Below the pieces are notes generated by a model. That model was not told where the DNA came from. It made no database searches and saw only the letters and a list, made by a program, of their open reading frames with translations. A stretch of DNA of 64,000 nt, taken from NCBI GenBank assembly GCA_011317545.1, contig WUJK01000001.1:2151001-2215000 (forward strand). The letters are read 5' to 3'. Position 1 is the stretch's first letter. The number at the start of each line of letters is the position of its first letter. Positions 10,077 through 20,829 of the stretch are shown in pieces. Source of the stretch: Coniella vitis. Lineage: Eukaryota > Ascomycota > Sordariomycetes > Diaporthales > Schizoparmaceae. Made by a program: the position numbers and the translations under genes.

Positions 10077-11964
10077 ATGCTCGACGTCAACGACTTTATC
10101 ACCGAGCGCGGTGGCAACCCCGAGAAGATCAGGTATGTTTTCAGGGTCGTTCGTCTGTTCCGTCCATCCCCCTTGCTCAGAATGTTTGGAATGGTGGGCA
10201 GCTGGGCTGCCTAACTACCTACACATTCCTGTTCTGCTATATACAGTCCTGACGGTGTTTCTATTTGGCAGGGAATCGCAGCGCCGCCGAGGAGCTCCCG
10301 TCGAGGTCGTCGACGAGATCATTGCGCAATGGGACGATCACCGCAAGACGTTGTATGCTGCAACGCAGCTGAACAGCAAGATTAACGAGACGCAAAAGGC
10401 GATTGGCATGAAGAAGAAGGTTAGGACATATCACTTGCTTGCGCAACGAAACATACAGAGGAATACCAGAAAATCGTGGCTGACTTCGCGGGGTTGGATT
10501 TTGCAAAAACCTATAGAACAATGAAAATGCCGACGATCTCCTTCAAGAAAAGGCCGCGCTCGAAAAGTCCAAGAAGGAGCTGGTTGACCAGGCTGCCATC
10601 AAGGAGGCCGAGTACAAGGCCAAGCTCAACACGGTCGGCAACCTGGTGCACGACAGCGTGCCCGTGTCGATGGACGAGGCTAACAACGCCGTCATCCGCC
10701 ACTGGGCCCCCGAGGGCGTCAAGGTTGAGAAGCGCGACTGCCTTTCGCACCACGAGGTCCTGACGCGGATAGATGGGTACGAGCCCGAGCGGGGTGTCAA
10801 GGTGGTGGGCCACCGGGGTTACTTTCTCAAGAACTGGGGCACTTTCCTCAACCAGGCCCTCATCAACTATGGTCTTGAATTCCTCAACGGCCGCGGGTAC
10901 ACTGCGCTGCAGGCGCCGCAGTTCATGCTGCGCGAGGTCATGGCCAAGACGGCGCAGCTCGAGCAGTTTGACGAGGAGCTGTACAAGGTCTCGGACGGCC
11001 CGCCACAGAACGACAAGTACCTGATTGCGACGAGCGAGCAGCCCATTTCTGCCTTCCACGCCGATGAGTGGCTGCAAAAGACGGATCTGCCGCTCAAGTA
11101 CGCCGGTTTTTCGACCTGCTACCGGAGAGAGGCCGGCGCACACGGTCGTGATGCCTGGGGCATCTTCCGTGTCCACCAGTTTGAAAAGGTGGAGCAGTTT
11201 GTGCTTACTGACCCGGAGAAGAGCTGGGAGATGTTTGATGAGATGATTGGTGCCTCGGAGGCTTTCTACAAATCCTTGGGCCTGCCTTACCAGGTTGTGT
11301 CCATTGTTTCTGGTGCTCTGAACAATGCGGTAAGTTCTGTGAGGATAGAGTGTACAATTGTGAGGGTGATGCTGACTCTTTCAATCAAGGCCGCCAAGAA
11401 GTACGATTTGGAGGCATGGTTCCCCTTCCAGTAAGTTGAATCCAAGTTTTTTGAAGATTATTGTGCCCAGACTAATATATAAAACCTTCGTAGGGGTGAA
11501 TACAAGGAGCTCGTGTCCTGCTCCAACTGCACCGACTACCAGTCTCGCAACCTTGAGATAAGATATGGCAACAAGAAGCAGACCGACATCAAGAAGACCT
11601 ATGTTCACTGCCTCAACTCCACGCTGTGTGCTACTACTCGCGCCATGTGCTGCATCTTGGAGAACTACCAGACTGAGGATGTGAGTGTATACCACAAGTT
11701 TTTGACATGTATATAGCATGTGCTAATGGGAGGATTCTATAGGGTTTGAGAGTTCCTGAGCCTCTGAGGAAGTATCTGCCTGGAGCTCCTGACTTTATTC
11801 CCTTCACCAAGGAGCTGCCCAAGGACACGACCTCTGCAAAGCAAAAGGCCAAGGAGAACAAGGCTCCCAAGGCCAAGGCTGCTGCTGCTGCACAGTCTGC
11901 AGCAGGTGCTGCTGCGGAGGCAGTTGAGAAGGTCGCCGATAAGCTTAAGGAGGCGTCTGTCTAG
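10077..11964 (+). CDS. SES1: cytosolic seryl-tRNA synthetase
   Basis: Six exons (10077-10132, 10272-10419, 10517-11329, 11390-11430, 11494-11680, 11743-11964) give 488 aa. The enzyme charges tRNA-Ser in the cytosol. The N-terminus MLDVNDFITERGG starts the tRNA-binding coiled-coil arm (about residues 30-105). Class II motif 2 is seen as STCYRREAGAHGRDAWGIFRVHQFEKVEQ, split here by description only, and motif 3 lies in LNSTLCATTRAMCCILENYQ. The ATP/serine pocket segment TSEQPISAFH is present. A final segment of about 55 residues rich in Lys and Ala is an appended basic tail typical of eukaryotic SerRS. Exon 4 has only 41 bases. The A in -3 and the match of MLDVNDF to the family fix the start. 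Confidence 0.96.
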
Positions 11965-12663
11965 AATCCAAGTCTTTGATGTTGATATAGCAGGCAGGAA
12001 GGGATATCTAGATATCCCAAGTTGCTTTTCTGATACCTCAAAATGCTGGGAGGGAAATGAACAGTAAGATAGAGGCCACATTTGTGTCCAGATCTTTAGA
12101 CTAGCGCGGCGTGTTTGCAGGGAAATGGAGAGATGATAAAAGTCCAAGTGGTGATTTCGGTTACGCGCTGAATGTGCTGTAGTAAACTGGGTATATCAAG
12201 GGCATCAGGGGCACTTGCTGTTACCCTAGCCAGTAGAAGGGTCGATTGCACTTGCCAGTTTTGAAGATGGGCTCTGGCACCAGCAGCACTGCCCTTTTTC
12301 GGCCCGCATCCTGAAAGCTTGTTAACCTGTTGTTCTTCCTTGCCTGTTATCCGTCTTTTATTTGCCCTCGAATGCATCAAAGCCACGAACCGACTCAACT
12401 TATCTTTAATATTGCAAACTCTATTTTGGAGCCACACAGTCTCGTCGCAGGTTGCTGCGGATAGTGCAATAAGCTGAGAATCAAGGCCCTGTGACTGGCC
12501 CGAAACACTCACTGTTCAGTGCGTCCTCGCCAAAGTCCACAACGCTCCCGCATCGCCTCATCCTTGTCCAGCTTTGCCAACGCCCATTACAATTCGTGTA
12601 CTTTGACAGGAGTCGTTGAGTCGGGAGCCCGCGCTTTCAACCGGTTATCTGGGACAAGGAGCC
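11965..12663. other. intergenic region SES1 / ZUP1-like gene
   Basis: No gene is supported. It contains the 18-bp perfect palindrome at 12001-12018 just after the SES1 stop, and otherwise unremarkable sequence that should include the SES1 3' UTR and the promoter of the next gene. Confidence 0.5.
12001..12018. repeat. 18-bp perfect palindrome downstream of SES1
   Basis: The sequence GGGATATCTAGATATCCC equals its own reverse complement over all 18 bases and sits 37 bases after the SES1 stop codon. It could form a cruciform or be a dimeric protein-binding site; as RNA it would pair between copies more easily than fold, because it has no loop. Confidence 0.9.
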
Positions 12664-14254
12664 ATGGACTGTCCTTTTTGCGAATACAAAGCACAAGCTG
12701 GCCAACATGAAGATTATGCAATTCAGCTAGTATGTTGTCACTGAAGCCCGCAGTTTCCTCTGCTACCGCCCCCTTTTTGTGAGCCCGCTAACAACGCAAT
12801 GCAGCACATAGAGTCTGAGCACTCGAAGACTCGGCCAGACTTTCAACCAGACGAGGCTCTCTCCAACCCTGAGCACACTGCCGAGGAGGTGGACGGAGCA
12901 GGGGACGCTTATGTGGAGTGCCCCATCGCAGGCTGCAACGAGGTTGTCCTCAGGAGTGAGGTTGACTACCACCTCGAGTTACACTCTTCAGAGGTCCAGG
13001 ACGACAACGCCACGCCGCCGATGGCTACGGAGCAGGCACCAGCGCCCAATGACTCAGATGAAGCTGTCGATATAGACGGAGCAGACGGCGAAGACATGCA
13101 CCGCGCGAGATCGACCAAGCGCCGCCGTTCCTCGCCGACACGTGATACTTCGCAGGACTCGGATGAGGCCGCTGCGCAAGTCCGACGAAAGAAGACAGTC
13201 TCTGTGTGGAGGCATATCCTTCCTATGCCGAAGTGGAGCAAATCTAAGTCGGAAAATGGTGATGTCACAACAGCCAATGCTGCCGCCGACGCCGCTGCTT
13301 CCAGTAGGTCTAAGGAGCCCAAGAAGCTCGGTAAGGCAGAGCTTGGCCGATATGCCAATGAGAAGCAGATGCCGGAGTGGTTGATCAATATGTTAAAGCG
13401 TGATGGCCAGGTGGTTGGTCTGGACATTATACCTGTTCTGCATCAAATGCTGCAACAGGCTTCTTCGACCGAGTACGCTTACCTATGCCATCCTACGGTG
13501 CAGCATGTATCGAAATTACGGCTCGAGGGTGGTTTCTGTGGCTACCGCAACATCCAGATGATGTCTTCCTATATTATGGGAACCGAATACACAGGCACAC
13601 ACAACAATTTCAACGGCAAATTGCCTAGTATATTCGATATACAAGAGTTCATCGAGGCCGCTTGGGACAGAGGTATCAACCAGCAGGGACGTGTTGAGAC
13701 CGGCGGCGTTCGGGGTACACGAAAATATATCGGTACACCAGAGGCACAAGCCATGCTTTTGTACCTCTACGTACCATGTGAGGCCAAGGGTTTCAAGAAC
13801 AAGAAAGAGCCTGGTAAAGCAGAGGCAGCTTTGCTTGTCGACGTGGAACGGTACTTTCAGCAAGGCAAATACGATCCGAACGACAAGGTCCGATGTACAA
13901 TGCTGCCACCCATCTACTTTCAGCACGCAGGACACTCCATGACAATTGTGGGCATTGAAAAGCAGAAGGACGGTAAGGCCAACTTGCTTGTGTTTGACCC
14001 CATGTTCCGTGACGCATCAGTCATCACACAGCGCGCTGGCCGAAAGTTCAAGTATAAGTATGCGGACACGGCATTGAATGCATACAGACGAGGGCACAAG
14101 TATCTTAAAAGATTCCGAGAGTTCGAGGTCCTGAGGTGAGTTCAATGCGGTCTGTTCGTTTGTTCACTACCCAGGGGGGTGAAGTGAGCCAGAGGCTAAC
14201 GGTCTGGTGTATAGGCTCATACCACCGGCGGATATATTGCAAGAGGTCCATTGA
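12664..14254 (+). CDS. ZUP1/ZUFSP-type deubiquitinase (peptidase C78)
   Basis: Exons 12664-12729, 12805-14135 and 14215-14254 give 478 aa. ZUP1 proteins (Mug105 is the fission yeast member) cleave K63-linked ubiquitin chains and act in genome stability. Two N-terminal zinc fingers are seen: MDCPFCEYKA...HIESEH and CPIAGCNEVVLRSEVDYHLELH, the latter given without its last residues. A disordered acidic and basic linker (about 90-170) has a KRRR-like nuclear signal. The C78 catalytic triad is visible as Cys267 (GGFCGYRNIQM), His399 (HAGHSMTIVGIE) and Asp420 (FDPMFRD); GGVRGTRKYIGTPEAQ is also typical. The last exon adds LIPPADILQEVH. If intron 2 stays in, the protein stops directly after VLR, so the loss would be small. 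The gene is convergent with HAM1. Confidence 0.9.
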
Positions 14255-14824
14255 TATACTATAGGTGAAGCATTCTCCAAACGCTTCCCTTGAATCCTTG
14301 AATGTACAATCTTTGCATAAGTTAGACATGTGGCTTGATGGGAGAGAAGAAGAAGCATGTCTCGGATTACCACATCCAAGTGGCGCGCTTGCACAAGCGC
14401 CTACAATGGTATCTTGGAGATTTGAAGTTTTTCTGGCTTCAAAACGCTCAGAAGGGGTGGAACCATTGAATTGCATGCAAAATGTACTTTTGGGGGGGGG
14501 GGGGGCACGAAGCACGCGGTCCAGTTACTCGCATCCTCGAGGCGTTGATCTTGGTTCTGAGTCACGGATGCTGCTCACATATAACATATGCAAAGAGCAG
14601 CTCGGAGGGTACACCTTACAAGCGAGGCGTTTTACAGATAGAGCTCGCAACATAGTTGGAATGGTTGCTAGTAGTAGAGTGAGTGTTTAGATATGATTCA
14701 ACTAGCTTCAATAAGTATCTAGCTCAGTTCTATTACAACTAGATTCTCTTCATTGCAATGTTCCAACCAAGCTGGCGTAGCGCAAGCGTTCCGTGGATCG
14801 TCTTGTCTTTTTTTAATGGTTTTT
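14255..14824. other. convergent 3' region between ZUP1-like gene and HAM1
   Basis: No gene is supported. A run of 14 G (14492-14505) stands out and may be a weak point of the assembly. The rest presumably holds two 3' UTRs. Confidence 0.5.
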
Positions 14825-16323
14825 TTACGAAGATACCTGCTCGTCAAACCACTTTTGCAATGCCTCGAGAGCGCGACCACGGTGAGAAATCTTGTTCTTT
14901 TCCGACTTTTCCATTTCGGCGTAGCTGTTGTTTCGATAGATGTGTGGTTTTTTTTAGTATTCTCACAGTTCTCTGGGTCTGATCAAGGAGAATATAAACG
15001 CAAACGTACGTCTTGCCTTCATACTCAAAGATGGGATCCCAGCCAAAATTCGAAGGTCCTCTTGCGGGGACAATTTTTCCCTGTTTTGTTTGCAATGAAA
15101 TAGATTAATTTGCTGCCAGATTTTGTCGCACTGGGCCTAGAGTCTGGGGTGTATGAAAATAGAAGAAGAAAGAAAGAAAACAACGTCTCGTGTCTTGTTT
15201 TGCTTCTGTTTCCTGGGGGTCATACCACCTTGACAGCTCAGCAAGCGACTACGCGTGCTAGGTTGTGTTTTTCTTTTTTTCTTGGGGGGCGGGGATATGT
15301 TTAGATGATTAGGACGGGAGGAAGAGAAGGAAAAGATTTGGCTTACCTGTGTGATGCCCTGGAACAACTTGGGTTCATGACCAGGGCCCTGGGAGAAGCC
15401 AAATGTGCAGACAGCCTTTGCACCTTTGTCTTCATAGGCGGCGAGGAGGTTGTTGAGGCCTTGGTGGCCGATATCCTGGAGGAACCATTTTCTGGATAGC
15501 GTGGTTATGGTGTTAGTGAAAGTAGGGAGTATATGTTGTATATTGAGAAAGTCATTGCGCCTCAAGGTACAGCACAGGCTTTGTTTTTTCCTTCCCAAAG
15601 TGGTTGGATAAAAAGAGGGTTTTGATGCAATGGAGCTCATAGGGTACAAGATATGAATTTGAGAACTTTGCTTCTTTTTTTTGGTTATTCAAGAGGTAGA
15701 ACATACATGTATGGGCCAGGGAGGCCATTGAGAGCGTCAAAGCAGAGGCATGTATCTTCCACCAGCACAGGGCCGCCGACCTGAATAGCAAAGGCAGTGA
15801 GGGTTAGCCTAAAGGAAGTATTTTCCTTTTGTTGCTGGATTGAAGGTGTAATAGAACAATTCCAAAGGGAGATTTATAGAGGGTTTTGTTGCTTGTCTTT
15901 TTTTCCTTTTCCTGAAAAATGTTCTGCTGTCGACAAAGATGATGCTGTGCAATTCATCGGGTCATGGCTGGAAGAGAGGGGAAAAGACAAGATAACAACC
16001 CTCCCTCCCTTCCAAAGTGTAGAATTCAATGACCCAATAGAGGCTTCATATGAATAGAGGCTTCATATGTAATACATGGAAACACAACCACAGAAAAACA
16101 AATTGAACAAGAACAACGACAACAACAACAAAAGAAACATTACCTGCTCAGCAGCAGCCCGGCACTTGGCAAGCGTCACCTCTTCAAGAGTTCCCTGAAC
16201 CTCCACCAAGTCAAGCGCCTGGCTGCGCACCTCAATGGTGGGCTCCAGGATGGCTTTGACCTCGGACAGCTTGTTCTTGTTGCCCGTGATGAAGTTAACG
16301 ACGTGGGTGGCTTTGGAGGCCAT
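14825..16323 (-). CDS. HAM1: inosine triphosphate pyrophosphatase (Ham1/ITPA)
   Basis: Five exons on the minus strand: 16323-16144, 15780-15707, 15491-15347, 15080-15010, 14924-14825, giving 189 aa (yeast Ham1 is 197). The enzyme hydrolyses ITP, dITP and XTP to the monophosphates and keeps deaminated purines out of nucleic acids. Motifs include FITGNKNKLSEVKAIL (substrate loop), VEDTCLCFDALNGLPGPYIK, the purine-pocket region GPSNFGWDPIFEYEGKTYAEM and the conserved SHRGRALEALQKW near the end. Joins at GP-YI-KW and KT-YAEM match the family. Introns 1 to 3 measure 363, 215 and 266 bases, far longer than most introns here; intron 1 holds a 17-bp tandem duplication. The start is the ATG of MASKATHV. 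Confidence 0.95.
16036..16069. repeat. 17-bp perfect tandem duplication in HAM1 intron 1
   Basis: The unit AATAGAGGCTTCATATG at 16036-16052 is repeated directly at 16053-16069 without any mismatch. It lies near the donor end of HAM1 intron 1. The perfect match points to a recent slippage or end-joining event. Confidence 0.9.
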
Positions 16324-16855
16324 AATGCTTGCTGGGTATGGCTGAGGCGCCTTGTACAGGAGAGAGTGTTGAGATTTGGAGGGACAGGAGGACCAGAGAG
16401 AAAGAACAGGTGCAAAGGTCTATTGGAGATCTTGGCTTAGGTTAAGTGAGGACGATCAGATATTGAGGTCGTCCAGGGTGGGTATAATAACCCTGGCAGG
16501 GTCTCGGTTTTCAGGGTTCGGCTTGGATAGCAGGTCTTGGGTACGTGCCTGCCAGCATTTTAGATGGCCGCACCGCAAGTCGACAGCCTTTCAAAGGTTT
16601 CGATATGAAATCGATAATGAACACTAAGAATGGACACACGTAGACTGAAAACATCTGTCGATTCCACACCGGGTATCATATTATACTTTTGAACGCCCTC
16701 CAACCAAGTCACCTTCTCCAGTCCCTTTCTCTTGTGATGACCGAACATGGAGCACCTCGAAAATGACAAGCCCTTCTAACCTTCCCCAGCATCAGATCGG
16801 TGGCAACGATCGTTGAACAAAAACACAGCTACCATAAAGTTCTACAGCATACACC
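16324..16855. other. intergenic region FAP7 3' end / HAM1 promoter
   Basis: No gene is supported. The part next to 16323 should carry the HAM1 promoter and leader, and the part next to 16856 the FAP7 3' UTR. I see no repeat or conserved site. Confidence 0.45.
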
Positions 16856-17638
16856 TCATTGCGCCTGATTGTCCTCCTTCCATTGCTTCAGCCATGCCTG
16901 GATCCGCTCCACGTTCTCCTCGAGCTCCTCGGTTGAATTGCTCGTCAGCTCCACGATGATCTCCTCATCGTACGAGTCCCGGGCTTCTTGCAAGAGGACT
17001 TCCATGATTTCGGAGTCAATGTTTTCTTGGAGCTTCACTTCGGGATAGTCTCTGGTTTTTGGCCGTTAGTAGAGTGGTCTCTTCACAGCGGATTGATATG
17101 GAGAAGAGCGATGAACATGGCAAGTTAGAGGAGAGAGGTGATAGCGACGGGTAGAGAGACAATCATGACAAGGCAGAAAAGAGATGCTTACCTCGCGGCC
17201 AGCCGGTCAAAATGGGCAGCAGAATCCACCCTCAGCACAACAACAAGATCGATCCAGCTCTTGGGGAACAAATCGCACGCGTGCCAGTCGATGACACACC
17301 CTCCGGCTTTGCAGTCTTCTTCGATGTTATCCAGCAGCTGTGAAACCATTAGCAACTTGTTTCATCATCCCCACATACAGGGCAACCTGATCCATTCCGC
17401 GGGCACAGCGCGTGAAGGAGAGAGGGCGCGGAAAACGAACCTTGTCCTCATCCACAACCCAACTCTGGTACTCCTCGTCCCAACCCTCATGACACTCCTT
17501 GTCCTTGACGACCTGGTTCACGCTCAGGTGCCGCAGCTCAGGACACCGTTCGACGAGAACCTCGCAATGCGTCGTCTTACCCGTGCCCGGTGTGCCAGTG
17601 ATGATTATGTTGGGGAGGGATCTGGTGGAGGACGACAT
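16856..17638 (-). CDS. FAP7: adenylate kinase isoenzyme 6 / ribosome factor Fap7
   Basis: Exons 17638-17441, 17337-17192 and 17051-16856 (minus strand) give 179 aa. Fap7 (hCINAP, AK6) is a nuclear ATPase and adenylate kinase needed with Rps14 for the last 20S to 18S rRNA cleavage in 40S subunits. The P-loop GTPGTGKTT spans residues 15-23. The NMP-binding segment includes HLSVNQVVKDKECHEGWDEE, and the Walker B-like CVIDWHACDLFP follows. DYPEVKLQENIDSEIMEVLLQEA is the family's C-terminal helix, shortened here in description. Length matches the family (about 172-197). The protein begins MSSSTRSLPNIIITG. A GGGTTAGGGTTA element lies about 540 bases upstream, as noted in a separate entry. Confidence 0.95.
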
Positions 17639-17778
17639 GGTTTTTGTAACTGTTTGGTCGCGTTGTGATGTGTTTTGGTTGCTGCGACTATCGCCGGTGA
17701 GGATGATGGATAGGCCTTTTATAAGATAGGGGACGCGTTGGTAGATCGTATGATACGAGACCTGGCGAAGAAAAAGAG

Positions 17779-17800
17779 CGTGTGTGTGTGTGTGTGTGTG
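17779..17800. repeat. TG/CA microsatellite
   Basis: Uninterrupted GT repeats run for about 21 bases and end in GTGC. They lie about 140-160 bases upstream of the FAP7 start on its sense strand as CA repeats, so they may sit in the promoter or leader. Confidence 0.8.
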
Positions 17801-18180
17801 CGTGGCCGTGAACCGGGGCTATATGAAACTTGGAGACCTCATTCACAGTTGCCGGATGTCGTGGTTCAAGCGGTGCGTACTTTAAGAACTTTGGTACCGC
17901 AGCCCGGTAATAACAAATAACGGACAAGGTCGATCTCAAGTGCTAACAACAAGGTCGTCCAAATTGAGCTGTATATGTCGCAATGTGTGGCTGCGTGGTG
18001 TGGAAACAAAATTTAGACTCTATCACGAAGAATGTGGCAGTCCATTCACGGTGTTATGCAACGCTCGCCTGCCGTTCACTTACACACCCAAACCCGCTGC
18101 ACTCACTTGCATTTGGGCTCAACAAAGAAATTTTCGTCGTACCCGTAGGTACTTTGTACAAACAAGCAGAGGTGATATGA

Positions 18181-18192
18181 GGGTTAGGGTTA
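18181..18192 (+). promoter_or_regulatory. telomere-like T2AG3 element
   Basis: GGGTTAGGGTTA is two units of the fungal telomere repeat away from a chromosome end. Such T2AG3 boxes are bound by Tbf1-type factors in promoters of ribosomal protein and ribosome biogenesis genes in many ascomycetes. It lies 543 bases upstream of FAP7, a ribosome biogenesis gene, which makes a regulatory role plausible but unproven. Confidence 0.35.
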
Positions 18193-19186
18193 TAGATTTA
18201 CCTACTCGCTCACAGTTTTAAGAGTCTTTCCCGGTCCGTAAGTATAAAATGTCAAACACAACATGGGCTGCAGACGATGCTTCTTTTATTCTTCTTTCTA
18301 GATGGGTAGCTATTGCTGACGTGGTGAGCTATCACTAGCTATACGTGCGTTGCACCGGCTGGTTTTGCTTTAAAGCTGTGGTTCAGCTCATGGCCACGAA
18401 TCTCCGCTACTACCAATTCACAAGTATTCATGAAATACAAACTAGTTCCACGACACAAGCCAAGTGCGTAAGTACACAGCACTCATGGCCTCGTCTGGGT
18501 CTGGTTAAGACACAAAACAGGTGGGCAAGGCGTTCCATGATAGACAGGAAAGAAAGACAAACTTTTGGCTCTGCAAATCAACAGAGGAGGGCACTCAAAA
18601 CTGCCTATAAAAACTGACAAAAGTGTTCTTGCTAACGCCTTCCTCCCAAAACCCTGATGAATGCTACCCTCTCTTCCTTGAAGGGGAACACGTTATCTGT
18701 ACCCTTGACGGAGGGCCAGAGATGAATGAGCACGGCGTGCTGAGGCCTCACCTCTACCAGAAGGAAAATCATTGTCAACAGCACGGGGCTAGTTCGTAAG
18801 ACCCCCTTCCAAGGAGAGCGGGTAGTCAAGCCCACGACCGCGACCACAACCTGGCTCCTATAAACACACACGGACGTGCGAACACGGAGAGTGACAATAG
18901 AAATGAATCTGCCCTGCACCTCCATCTTGATGACATCCCCATTTCCGACGCTGTTCCTCTCCTCGCTGAAACTACATGCAACCGCAAAATGTCTCCATGC
19001 CTGGGCTTCGCGAATTATGATGATCTAAAGGTGGACTCGTGATGTTTCAAAGTAGACCTCCTCGGTTTGTGCGACTGGCGTGGCATGCAAAAAACCGCTT
19101 GGCACAAGCCTTAGGGGTGTCGAAATTACTATGTTGAAGTGACTGGGATGCAAAATCCAAGAATCTGAGCTTCGTGCTCAGAACGT

Positions 19187-20829
19187 TTAGCTCTGCTTGC
19201 ACTCGGCAGCCTCCTGCTTGGGCTTGGAACCATCATCCTGTGGGAAGAAATTGATTAGTATGCGGTACGAGAAAGCATTGAAAGGATGGGGGCATCTTAC
19301 ATCGTCCTCATCAGATTCCTCATCCTCGTCACGATCCTCGTCAAAGTCATCCTCATCCTCGTCGTCCTCGTCAAAGTCCTCGTCATCAAACTCGTCCTCA
19401 TCCATCTCCTCGAAGGCGAGAGCCTCTCCGGTGAACCAATCGATGGCGCGGGGAATCAGCTTCTCCTTGATATCCTCACCTAGCTGATAGTCGAGCTCGA
19501 GGCGCTCCTCGATGTCGGAAGCGGCATCATCATCGTCCTCAGTGGGTGCCTTGGGTGGCGAGAAGAAGTTGAAGAAGGACTCAGTCGGGACAGTCTTCTT
19601 GACAATGCGGGTTTGTTTCGTGGCTAATTTTTTTTCCGGTTAGCAGTGAAAAATTGGTATCAGCTGGTCGCCGGTCGATGATGATAGACTTACTCTTGTT
19701 GCGCTGCTTCTTTTGCTCGATGCGAACCGTCAAGTCCTTGCCGTCCTTCCAGTTGATCTTGTCGCCATCAGCGTGGTCGTAGATGAAGTCGCCACCGTAG
19801 CCAGACTCGTTCTGGTAGTAGTAGGTCTTGGTAATGGTCTTGTTGGTGAAGTAATCGTTCTCGTCAAACTCAAAGATGAGACGGAAGCCAGGTCTCTCGA
19901 GGTACTCCATGCGAATGTCAACAAGGTGCTTGAGGGCGCCCTCGTCACGGTCGGTAATCATCTCGGCGAGCGAGATCTGGTTCTTCATGGCAGACAGCCA
20001 GAACTCTGGAATACCCTTGACATTCTCATTGATGGCAGCATCCTCCTTCTCGGCGGCCTCAGGCTTGGTCTCCTCGTCATCCTCGTCCTCGTCCTCCTCG
20101 TCATCCTCCTCGCCCTCAGCAATTTCTTGCTCGGTAGGCTCAGCCTTGCCGTTGATGATCTCGGCACGCTTTTGGTACAAGGGAGTGAACTTGGCAAAGT
20201 ACTTCTTCTCGAGCTGCAGAACCTCCTCCTGGAACTCAGCCTCGAGCTTGGTGTGCTCCTTCTGGATACCCTTCAGGCCAGCAACGCGCTTCTTGACCGG
20301 CGTGGGCAGAGACTCAATGTAGCCTGAAGAACGGCCGACGAGGTTGCCAAGACGACCCTGGATCATCTGGACGAGCTTGGGGTTTTGCGCAAAGATAGAG
20401 GCGGCGGCGGCACGGTCCAGTTCCTCTGTTGTGGCACGATGTCTGTTAGCTTTGCGTACCTCTTGTTTATACCGTGCAATTTGTGTTTTTAAGGGGGGCT
20501 TGTCAAATCCGCCATCCGCCAGGAGCAGGTTTCACGGGACGCGGGGTAGTGGATGACGAACCTTCCTGGATGCTGGCGACGCCAGGCTGCTGGGCATGCG
20601 ACGAGATGGGAGCATTGTTGGCGGGGGTGTTCTGGGGGGTTCTATCGTGGTGATGAATGTCAGCAAGCAAGCCTCGAAACGATATTTTCCTCCCTTATCG
20701 CAGACAAGCAGAGCAAAAGGCTTCTTTTTTGGATCGACTTGACTGGCGCAAGGGCGGCGGGTGGGACCGAGGCAGGACTTACGGGGCCACGGGCAGGTCC
20801 GGGCGCTTGTTGCGGATGGGCTCAGCCAT
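19187..20829 (-). CDS. NAP1: nucleosome assembly protein 1
   Basis: Five exons on the minus strand (20829-20783, 20641-20562, 20425-19694, 19623-19301, 19237-19187) give 410 aa. Nap1 is a histone H2A-H2B chaperone that shuttles between cytosol and nucleus. The dimerisation helix is in LEAEFQEEVLQLEKKYFAKF, and the core NAP fold includes GIPEFWLSAMKNQ, LKHLVDIRMEYLE, FRLIFEFDENDYFTN and KTYYYQNESGYGGDF. SFFNFFSPP is a further signature. Two acidic tracts are visible, one near residues 145-165 and a long D/E tail after EALAFEEMDEDE. The protein ends in CKQS, a CAAX box; human NAP1L1 ends CKQQ, so prenylation is expected. The start is MAEPIRNKRPDLP, and the first two exons encode a short disordered head. 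Confidence 0.95.

Larger units (their letters stand above)
17639..19186. other. intergenic region FAP7 promoter / NAP1 3' end
   Basis: No gene is supported over 1.5 kb. It holds a TG dinucleotide run (about 17779-17800), the telomere-like GGGTTAGGGTTA (18181-18192) and a 97-codon minus-strand frame (18632-18925) that is hydrophobic but has no family features and no clear splice partners. Confidence 0.5.

Noticed and set aside
10511..11176. 221-codon open frame antisense to SES1
   Set aside because: It mirrors the GC-biased third positions of the synthetase exon and has no domain.
18632..18925. 97-codon hydrophobic minus-strand frame between FAP7 and NAP1
   Set aside because: No signal peptide pattern, no family, no splice partners; likely chance.
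19713..20327. 204-codon open frame antisense to NAP1
   Set aside because: The Leu/Val-rich product is the complement of acidic Glu/Asp codons in NAP1.
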